DNA of 64,000 bases from Xanthostigma xanthostigma. Its lineage: Eukaryota; Arthropoda; Insecta; Raphidioptera; Raphidiidae. The translations under genes were made by a program, and so were the position numbers. Numbering within the stretch: position 1 is the first letter of the stretch; every line of letters begins with the position of its first letter. The stretch is from assembly GCA_963575645.1 (NCBI GenBank), contig OY754464.1, positions 9,610,001 through 9,674,000 on the forward strand, read 5' to 3'. Positions 55,498 to 64,000 of this stretch are shown here, piece by piece. Under the pieces are notes generated by a model that saw only the letters and a program-made list of their open reading frames with translations, did no database searches and was not told the DNA's origin.

Positions 55498-56187
55498 AAT
55501 TAATAAATCACTGAGAAAAAAAAATGAGTTACGCATTATTATTGGGCTGTCTATTGAAACATAATATTTAGTTATGGTTGAGTCTTCGAGTTCATTTTTG
55601 CAATTTGACCGAGTCGATTTTTAGTACAATTCGAAAATCGAAATACTACTGACATCTAGCAAGCGACAATTCAGTATTAAATATTTACATTTTTCATCCC
55701 CTGGCAGCTTTGCAGGGTAAAATGTCAGCCATCTATGATCAAATAGTCGAATGACGAATAGGCGTGTACTGATTTTATCCCCACCGCCTCTTAGCTCCTC
55801 CTCCGAGAGATCAATTACCCAACTCCACCCTATGGCAGTCCCTGTGGAGCTTTGAAAGGGATTACGTAATTGATTGACAGTTGAGCAAGCACTAAAGTGG
55901 GGAGAATAATGGCTGCCTGCGTTTGTAGACCGGCGCCCGCAAACATAATATTACATCGATGTACTGACAATACATTTGGCTGATATCCTAGTTACATTAA
56001 ATTATGATTATGAATCATATACGACGTGAATACTGAACAAGTGACATTCGCTGGCGTATTTTATAAATAATGAACATTTGAAAAGTATACTTTATTTGCA
56101 GGAAATTAAGACCATAATATACCTACTTATAGTCGAATTTCATCAATTATTAACAGCAAAATTCTGCTCTTGAAAATCAAAATGTTT
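55498..56187. other. No recognised gene
   Basis: A GC-richer patch, 55690-55940, carries no motif I recognise. Confidence 0.3.
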
Positions 56188-56197
56188 GTCTATATAG

Positions 56198-56449
56198 CAG
56201 GTCTGGGCAAATGGCGGCCCGCAGTAGGATTTTATCCGGCCCACGGCGAAACATTTTATAAATGAGCGAAAATAGTTTGCCAAAATATAATTTGGCGCAT
56301 AAAAAAAATTTAATAAAAATAGTAAATAGCAAGGGCCACAACAGACGAAAAAAGACCTTTTTGTTTGCCGAAATGAAAGGACCTTTTTTTTTGCTCTCCA
56401 AATTTTTGGTCTACGGTTAAATTTTCATCCAAATATTTGCCCGCCTCTG
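56198..56449. mobile_element. Non-autonomous hAT element (CAGGTCTGGGCAAATGGCGG ends)
   Basis: TIRs CAGGTCTGGGCAAAT / ATTTGCCCGCCTCTG. gtctatat follows at 56450 and occurs at 56188-56195, two bases before the TIR, giving a near-perfect 8-bp duplication. Related to 37156-37358 (ggcaaatggcggcccgc). Confidence 0.8.
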
Positions 56450-57074
56450 GTCTATATAGAAAATTACTTTAATATACAATATTCAAAGGACCCCGTACAT
56501 ACCTTATGGGATTTTTGGGTCTCGGTTATATTGATCGAAAAAGGATTTAATTTTATAGTTAAAAGGTCACTAAGAAAAAGTGTCCATGGGCGCATAGTCT
56601 AAAAACCAATAGATTTTTAGCTGCCGATATGTTTAGCGAGATTTTAGATATAGGGATACTATCTATTAAATTCACAATCTTATAAATACGTATCCTAAGC
56701 CCAAGAAATATGTTTTCGAATGCGCCGAATCCTAATATGATATTGTTATTCTATATAGGTATACTGGGGTGACATCTTCCAGCATTACCTAGTTTTCGAC
56801 TATTTTTCTATATTTCTAAAGAAAAGCACAAAATTTGAACATGCAGGAACATGCATGTTTGTGAATTCAACGTATATGGTTATAAAAACTTTCAGCAGGG
56901 TTTAGCTAAATAGTTTGTTTATAATAAATTTTTCTGTTGTTTACTGACACCTATTTTGTTTAATATCTAAATTTTAAAGAAAATATTTGACTAATGAAAA
57001 AAATCAAATTAAATTAGGTATCTATAGATATATAGTACCTACTGTTAAAATTTTGCTACTCCGTACTAGTACCT
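56450..57074. other. No recognised gene
   Basis: AT-rich, unassigned. Confidence 0.3.
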
Positions 57075-57430
57075 ATACCTACTAATATATATAAAGCTGA
57101 AGACTGCTTGTTTGTTTGGTTGAACGCGCTAATCTCAGGAACTACCTACTGGTTCGAATTGAATTTTTTTTTTTTTTGATAGTTCATTCGAGGAAGGCTA
57201 TATAATATCACACCACGACCAATAGGAGCAGAGCATCAATGAAAAATGTTGCAAAATATATAACTCAAAATTTGTCCGCCCGACAAAAACTTTTGAACGA
57301 TAACTCCGATCATCATGAAATTTTGACACAACATTCATCCCGGTAAACTAAGATGAACGTGCGTACTCATGTCCCTCTCATCCATTCGTTCTTTTGCACC
57401 CGGGTAAAACCGGGATGGACCGCTATATAG
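57075..57430 (+). mobile_element. Helitron-like element, copy E (no tRNA segment)
   Basis: Same ends as copies A-D, with a tandem tacctac insertion near each end (cctatacctactaatatata, gaccgctatataggtacc). Lacks the tRNA-like middle. Confidence 0.62.
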
Positions 57431-57523
57431 GTACCTATAATATGTAGGTACCTATATACCTAATACCAGTAAATATACTTATGTAATAATAAAAAAACAT
57501 GCGATCCAAAATTTATAGTTATT

Positions 57524-57801
57524 AACTGTTTTGAAGACGCAACGTCTTCAGTGGCCAAAGGATCTATAATAATAAGAAACGCAATTACTGGTATATGAAA
57601 TTTTCATTTATTATAGCTAACGTTTCGAAGAATATATACCTTCATCCTCAAAGCACAAATGCTGTCAATTGAGTAATATTGTCACAATAATAAAAATATA
57701 TCCTTCGAAACATTAGCTAATATCTAAATGCAAATTTCATACCGGTAATTGCGTTTCTTTTTGGATCCTTTGGCAACTGAAGACGTTGTCTTCAAAACAG
57801 T
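57524..57801. repeat. Foldback with arms of about 100 bp, Penelope-type motif
   Basis: actgttttgaagacgcaacg ... cgttgtcttcaaaacagt. Each arm also has the ccaaaggatc(t/c) and aagaaacgcaattac blocks. The loop contains inverted cgtttcgaag / cttcgaaac, the same GAAG...CGAAACG theme as near the Penelope fragment. Confidence 0.75.
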
Positions 57802-58631
57802 AAATATAATAAATACCTTCACCTATGTTAAAATATATTACAATATCAGTCTACGACAAAAATATGTGATTTATTATATTTTCCAAAGACATTTTTGAAG
57901 ATAAGTTTGTATATTTTATGTGATCTTTTTTATTGTTAAAAAGACAAAATTTGGAAAGATCTTAGAAATTTGTCAAACAAAAATAAAATATTCTGAGTTT
58001 TAAAAGATTTGAGGTATTTTCCAAAAAAAATAACAAAAATGTACAACGCTATTGAGGCTCGGCTTTTGTATATATCGTATATTTACGTACATGTGTTTTA
58101 AGAAAGGCCTTTCCTTTGTGTGCAGGAAATACGCAAGGTTTTTAAGTCTTTTTTTCAAAATTGACAATTTTTTTCGATTTGTTTTCGTATAATACTAAAA
58201 TAAAACACTGAATTCGACAGGCACGTTTTGCGTTCATATCTCTGTGAATCTTTTAGTTCATTTTTGGGAGCGCAAGAAATACACGATCATGGACTGAACT
58301 AAACAAACATCTTGGCGTCGGGGCGGTTACCACCTTTGCTTTACTTCGTACAGGTTTTGGTAGAACGAAAGATACATATCTACATACTAATTCTGGTCAA
58401 TTTATGCTAAGTAAGATGACACACAAGATAATGTGCTTAAGTATTGTTGCAATATATTTAGTTAAAAACTAGGTAAAAATTGGGTTGCGGTCAGATATTA
58501 TGATGGGGAGATGTACCTATAGAGATGATCAAGTTTCATATTTTTACGTACCTATATACTTCTAAGTTCTCATTCAACAGAAAAAAAACACAATTTCTGA
58601 ACGAAGGAGAAGCAATTGTGTATACCAAGTA
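57802..58631. other. No recognised gene
   Basis: AT-rich, unassigned. Confidence 0.3.
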
Positions 58632-59045
58632 TTTTTTATTATAGGTACTCATGCGGGAAAAGTGGTATGAGTTTACGCACGCTGTTACGGTTGAAAAGTA
58701 TAGCTATTTTCATTTGCGTGCGGAAACTTTATTTGTCGCACTGAAATTATTGTTTGCCGCACGCAAATTCTGCAGAGTTACCATAGTTACCAATACAATA
58801 ACAATAACTGAATTTTCAACTTTTTAATGATTTAATTTTAATTTTTATTACTTCTAATTTCTTTTTTTAATTCGTAATAAAATTTTAATTTAATTTAATT
58901 CGTAATAAAAAATAGTATGTGCAACTCGTGCGGCATTGTCGATTGCCCCCTCAAGCGAATGAGTGCACGAGCGAAGCGAGTGTACTTAACTTCGCTTTTG
59001 TGGGCAATCGACAACTTGCCGCACTAGTTGCACAATATACTATTA
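58632..59045 (-). mobile_element. Terminal-hairpin element (tgtgcaactagtgcg family), copy 2
   Basis: Inverted relative to 52816-53229 and matched along the length. It additionally contains gcgaatgagtgcacgagcga + agcgagtgtac (58956-58990), inside the terminal hairpin region. Confidence 0.65.
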
Positions 59046-59099
59046 TGTCATTATAACTAATTCTGGCATTCCTAGCTTGCCAATGCCGTAAGCAGGGAG

Positions 59100-59250
59100 G
59101 GTGTTTTGGAGGTTCAGCCCCCCCCCCCTCCGAAATGCCTTAGTCAATCGAACATATTTTAGTGAGCGTGTATAAAAATACACGCTCACTAAAATATGTT
59201 CGATTCTTTTTTCGGATCTGTGATACAATAATTGGATTCCTTGTTTCTCG
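59100..59250. repeat. MITE remnant with a perfect-arm palindrome and poly-C
   Basis: An 11-C run (about 59118-59128) and ccgaaatgcct, then a palindrome, 59146-59205, with 27-bp arms (aatcgaacatattttagtga...). It resembles the single-arm version at 33424-33545. Confidence 0.6.
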
Positions 59251-59859
59251 GAACGAGTAAAATCGAAATGTATAATGCATTAATGTTAATAAATTAAATG
59301 ATTCATTAAGCTCTTTCGTCGAAATCTACGTCGGCTGCCTTTTAATTAAATTTGTATTTATGTAAAATTATAATATAGGTATGTATGCTTATTTTCAAAT
59401 AAAGTTATTACTTAGGTATCGTCTCTGGTCCAGAGCTCGACTCCCCCGAAGTGAATTTCTGGCTATGGCCTTGCCTCTTGCCAATTTCCTTACTTATAGA
59501 AGAATAGAAAGTTCTTTATTTGTACAGCCAAGTAATAATTAGAAAAAAATCAGAATATATCTGAGATATTATAAGGCATAGGTATATAGTTCCCACAAGA
59601 TGTGCTTTTAACTTTTTTTTCAACTGATAATTGTCTTATTATGAGACATTTTATTTCTTGCGGTAAAGATGAAACATTTTGAATCCTGTATAAGACATTG
59701 ATTTCTCAAAGAAGGCTGTTTTATGCTTGAGAGTAATCGGTTTAGTAGTTCCTGAGATTATCCGCGACATCCAAATAAACAAATATAGGTACATGCCCTC
59801 ATTTAAGTAATACCTATTAAAATAGACATTATTTATTATTTATACATGAAATATTATTT

Positions 59860-60110
59860 CACCTAGCCATTGAACTAATTTTAATGATTTTAAAAAAGAC
59901 CTAAGAAAATATATTTAGGTAATAACACTAACAATATATAATTTGGACACATTATTATGATGTACATTTTTTATATAATTGATATTTTTATATTTTGAAT
60001 TTTTAATGTTGATATTTTAATTTTGTATTTGCATGTTTTATTCTGACTTTTTGTTTCCAATTTTTTGGCATTGCAAATAAATTACCATCTATCTATCTAT
60101 ATCTGCAAAT
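59860..60110 (+). repeat. Possible LINE 3' tail with ctat microsatellite
   Basis: Ends ggcattgcaaataaattacc + atctatctatctatat. An aataaa followed by a short tandem repeat is a common 3' end for some insect LINEs. No coding sequence precedes it, so this is tentative. Confidence 0.3.
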
Positions 60111-60500
60111 CTATGTTCTTGCTATTTATGTTTTAATAAAATGGCAGCTATATACAAGTTAAAAATCTATACCCAGTAACGATATACAAAGTAATCTTAA
60201 CAGCACGTCAAAAAACAGCACTTAAAAGTTTATAGTACCCTATTATCAAGTTTATAACAATCGTAACCGTAACAATATAGTATTAACAACTGACTGTCTC
60301 GAGTGGACAACGTCGCCACCTGAGATCAACAAAGTTATAAAAAAATCAAAGCTAATTACAGTCTGCTACTGTTAAGATGTTACAATATGTTTATATACAG
60401 TTAAAATCCGCTCTGCCGTCACGATTGTCTGCAATATTCACTATTTAGTTATATACTGGGCTGTTTTTATAAATACGAAAAAGTTATTTCGGACTTTGCC
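60111..60500. other. No recognised gene
   Basis: AT-rich, unassigned. Confidence 0.3.
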
Positions 60501-60504
60501 TTAA

Positions 60505-60938
60505 GGTCGCTAGATTTGACTACTAGTTTACTAGCGCTGGTCTTCTTGATATGCTCGCTTCACACGAGACGTCTTATCAAGCTTGTTTTGTGGATAGATC
60601 TGGTGCGCGCGCAATGACAGTTCAAATATAAACACAGAGCAAAACGTGATCTGTTGTTTGACTCTGAGCAGAATGACGCCGCATGTTGGTTTGTGGGCGT
60701 TTGTTCATATCGTCCACGTGACAAGATGCTGTTTCCTGATTGTTTCCTGTTGAGCGTCTATAATTCACAATCTCTCTCTCCCCTGATTGTTTCTTGCAAA
60801 AAAAATAGCCCGTTCTAATTTTAAAATCTATGTTGTGAGCTAGCAGGCGAGCCCGCAGTGCTGTAATTTCTAACCTCATACCCAGCCTGCTGGCCAGCAG
60901 AAGTCCAAGCAGTGTTTACAGCCTCGTGCGTAGCGGCC
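60505..60938. mobile_element. TTAA-flanked TIR element, copy 2
   Basis: TTAA at 60501-60504 and 60939-60942. The body matches 20240-20640 inverted (ctcgcttcacacgagacgtc, tcaaatataaacacagagca, cagcctcgtgcgtagcggcc). Contains an inserted tgagcgtctataattcacaa + tctctctctc (60752-60781), the recurrent hairpin motif. Confidence 0.68.
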
Positions 60939-60959
60939 TTAACTTCAGAAATAAATTTT

Positions 60960-61110
60960 TCTTCAGCAAACACTAAACACGTTTAGTGTTTGCTGAAGAT
61001 GAGAGCATATAGCTCCCGAAATGTACATCCGCTAATAAAACTGTTCTGGTAAGAAGTAGCTATTCTTTATTTTTTATTTTTATTTCAACCACAGTGCTCT
61101 TAATATTAGT
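60960..61110 (+). repeat. Second Penelope-like foldback family, single-arm copy
   Basis: Starts with a short palindrome, cagcaaacactaaa/tttagtgtttgctg (60965-60996), then gaagatgagagcatatagct, ccgaaatgtacatccgctaa and the A/T-rich tail. This is the uninterrupted form of 26030-26460. Confidence 0.5.
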
Positions 61111-61589
61111 ATCCTGTATAATAAGTTATAATGACAGCCTGTATATGCATGTAGTTAGTATATGAACATATTTATTATGGTATAAACATTGTGACTCTAC
61201 TCTTCATTAAGAAATATGACGCAGCTAAAAATCTATATATGAAAAGTGTTTATTGTACCTTTTTACCTATACGTATAGAAGGTACCTGCTGAACAAAAGT
61301 TACTCAGAAATAAACAACCAAATCTCGATTAGCTACAAAACTAATATTTAGACGTCTCCTTCGTGTTTATTATTATTTATTAGTTTATACAACACTGCAG
61401 TATATCTACCTATACACTTTTATCATTGAGTAATTGTTATTGATAGTTTAAGCTTCTGTATTAATTGAATTCCGGTTATTTTATTAAATTTTCGACCTTT
61501 ATTCGATGATATACAAAATGTTCTTAAAACATAATATGTGAGTAATTGTCGAATCACACGCCGGAAACTATCGAGCCTAGCCGATTTTT
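61111..61589. other. No recognised gene
   Basis: AT-rich, unassigned. Confidence 0.3.
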
Positions 61590-61810
61590 CAAACAAATAA
61601 AAAAAATATTCAGCCCGAATTTGTAGATTGCCACCGTTTTTATGTCGACTTACTAATATTGGTCCCCACGAAAAGCGATTTTATTTTAACGCGATTATAT
61701 ATTATATAGCCTATGTCCATCCTGAAGGTACATTCTTAATGTTGATGAAAGAATCGGAGCCGAAATTTCGGAGATTACCTCCTACATCCAAACTTACCAC
61801 TCTTTTATAG
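61590..61810 (-). mobile_element. Helitron-like fragment, inverse of the 29846-30062 type
   Basis: aaaagcgattttattttaac + gcgattatatattatatagc + ctatgtccatcctga are the complement of 29946-30005. Both ends are degraded. Confidence 0.5.
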
Positions 61811-62640
61811 CAATGTGGACTAAAAAGTAGAAAATAATTTTTAAATAAAAATATTTTGTTCAACAAAAATAGAAAATCCCCCAATTCGCTATAGAAGGAC
61901 ACTTCCTATCGTTGTGGAACTAAATCTTTTTATTTAAAAATGATTTTTTACTTTTTTGTCCTCATTGTTATAAACGACTTTTTTTAAACTCTAATTTTAA
62001 TTACAACCCTAAAAACTAACACTCAAATGGCTATAATTTTGTGAATACAAAGCGAAAATTTATAATTTCTTGGGTATTACGATAAATTATCGTATTCACA
62101 TAATTTAATCATTTACTTTTGATAGTGTCAAATACCGTAGATTGCACCAGTATCATTCGAGAACGGCTTAGTTAAAATTAAGAGTTTCGGTGTTAATGCA
62201 AGTGAAATCGCTGGCAAAGACTAGTAATTGATTGATTGTAGATTATAGACGTTCAACAACTGAGTTTATTAGCGTCAAATTTCAGGGAAAAACTAGTGTT
62301 TCAATAAAAGCATCTATATAATACAGCTGAACACGGCCAGTAATTCGAAAGTTAGAAGGACTCGGAGCAGATAAGAAAACAATTTTGGTCCGATTTTTAA
62401 AAATCAATCAAAAATAAAACAATTTCAATAATTGATTTTCTTTCGTATTTTTAAATGTTGGGTGTTTTTAGACATTTTCTGAACCGTGAAAATTTTCAAA
62501 TTCTTTACTTTAATAATTTTTTATTAATTTTTGAGAATATAGGTGGAGAATTATTTTAAAGACTTTTTGCGAATCGTTATCTCTTTTATTATCGATAAAA
62601 ATATGGCTAGTCCTAACTGATCTGGAGATACAAGTAAAAA
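61811..62640. other. No recognised gene; hairpin motif copy at 62246-62275
   Basis: attatagacgttcaacaact + gagtttattagcgtc is a variant of the 11010-11057 motif. The rest is AT-rich. Confidence 0.35.
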
Positions 62641-62641
62641 A

Positions 62642-63305
62642 TTCCAGTCAATTGGGCGACGGAACCATTCCAACTTCAAGAATATTGACATTTAATTATA
62701 ATAAAGAAAATAAAATTTCTGATATCGCGTGAGGTAACGCGGGTAATGGCTGGTATTCAATATGATATTTGCTATTCGTTGCCATGGCTACCTATACATA
62801 ATTTGTTCCATGTCCTGTAAAAATTAATCAAAGCATGCTTAACTAGTTTATTTCTGACAGTTCTACAAAACAAAAGACTGCTGATTTTTTTTTATTTTCA
62901 AAATATTTCCGAAACTATAAAGTTAAGAAAAAAAAATTATAACAAAACTTTCTTGAAAAAATAATTGTAATAATAAGCCGTTATGAAAAATATACCATTA
63001 TTCTATAAAAAACAACGTTATAGCGTATATATTTTCTGCGCATGCGCCGATTTTCCCCAAAAACAATAGGGCTCTTCATATTTGCATACCAAACATCCTC
63101 TCACAATTTGGTTTCAATCCGCTCATCCGTTTGACCTGTATCGTGTTCACAGACTTACAGACTAACAGACAAACAGACGCACAGAGTTTTTCCAAAAATG
63201 TTTTTTGGATTCGGGAGAACTCAAAACGAAAAAATATTGTAAAATTTTATAAAGTGAATTTTGATCTAAACTAGTACCATTCCCCACTTGTGGGTTGGAA
63301 TGGTA
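62642..63305 (+). mobile_element. 650-bp dispersed element, copy B
   Basis: Matches 19365-20017 along its length, from caattgggcgacggaaccat to tgtgggttggaatggta. Forms an inverted pair with copy C, separated by about 41 bp. Confidence 0.75.
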
Positions 63306-63346
63306 TAATTGATGAAACACCGTTTTTTAACTCTTTTCTAACGTTT

Positions 63347-64000
63347 TACCATTCTAACCCACAAGTGGGGAATGGTAAGTAGGTACTAGTTTAGGTCAAA
63401 AATCACTTTTCAAAAATTTTACTATATCTTTCCGTTTTGAGGTCCCCCGAATCCAAAAAACATGTTTTTGAAAAAACTCTGTGCGTCTGTTAGTCTGTGA
63501 ACACGATACAGGTCAAACGGATGAGCGGATTGTAACCAAATTTTGGGAAGATGTTTGGTATGCAAATATGAAGAACCCTATTGCTTTTGGGGAAAATCGG
63601 CGTATATGCGCAGAAGAGATATATGCTCTAACGATGTTTTTTATATAATAGTGGTATACTTTTCATAACGGCTTATTTATCTATTTATTTTTTCAAGAAA
63701 GTTTCGTTAAAAATTTTTTTTCCAAACTTTATAGTTTCGGAAATATTTTGAAAATTAAAAAAATCAGCCGCTCTTTTGTTTTATGGATCTGTCAGAAATA
63801 AACTAGTTAAGCATGCTTTCATTAATTTTTACATGACGTGGAACATATTATGTATAGGTAATCATGGCAAAGAATAGCAAATACTATATTGAATACTAGC
63901 CATTACCCACGTCACCTCACGCGATATCAGAAATTTTATTTTCTTTGTTTATAATCAAATGTCAACATTTTTGAAGTTGGAATGGTCCCGTCGCCCAATT
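63347..64000 (-). mobile_element. 650-bp dispersed element, copy C (reaches the window end)
   Basis: Starts taccattctaacccacaagt and is the inverted form of copies A and B; only the last few bases may be missing at base 64000 (ccgtcgcccaatt). Confidence 0.75.

Overview
This window is eukaryotic, AT-rich and almost entirely built of transposable elements. It most probably comes from an insect, and within insects a lepidopteran is my best guess. I base that on dispersed motifs I recall as common in moth and butterfly genomes: GTGCGCGAGTC(C/T)GACTCGCA followed by a T tract (about 740 and 3410), the ACAGACAGACGGACAACAAA unit (2761 and 2921), the 'accgacttcaaaaaaggaag' block (51580), and abundant TAGGTAC/ACCTA micro-motifs. 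The species is an inference and no search was run. I found no intact host protein gene, rRNA or CRISPR. Every ORF that I can assign belongs to a mobile element.

Layout: 1-5 kb holds the 5' end of a broken PIF/Harbinger transposase gene, foldback repeats, a 160-bp tandem duplication and the first of five Helitron-like elements. 5-12.6 kb holds two copies of a 548-bp family (the second carries a two-level nest), a Helitron-like element with a tRNA-Lys-derived segment, a hairpin-ended element with another tRNA-like segment, and several MITEs. 12.93-18.23 kb is a complete-looking Ty3/gypsy LTR retrotransposon on the minus strand: LTRs that read as identical, a 4-bp target duplication, gag and pol, no env. 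18.4-31 kb is dominated by non-autonomous hAT elements, several with perfect 8-bp duplications, a TTAA-flanked element, Penelope-like remnants, and a family whose internal minisatellite has expanded to eight units at 27.7-28.3 kb. 31-46 kb holds a hAT transposase remnant, long foldbacks, a solo LTR split by a Helitron-like element, a LINE tail and a 1.3-kb TIR element with a tRNA-Leu-like segment. 46-64 kb holds a 1.55-kb TIR element packed with TGTAA/TTACA motifs, more tRNA-bearing elements, an I-clade-like LINE fragment, and two inverted copies of a 650-bp family at the right edge.

The most coherent pattern is that at least three unrelated non-autonomous families each carry an internal tRNA-like (Pol III-type) segment followed by T runs. 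A second pattern is that several near-perfect palindromes share termini and a GAAGATG/CGAAACG motif with Penelope-like fragments, as if they were inverted-duplicated ends of that retroelement. A third is the depth of nesting, which target-site duplications resolve to the base in many cases and which gives a relative order of insertion.
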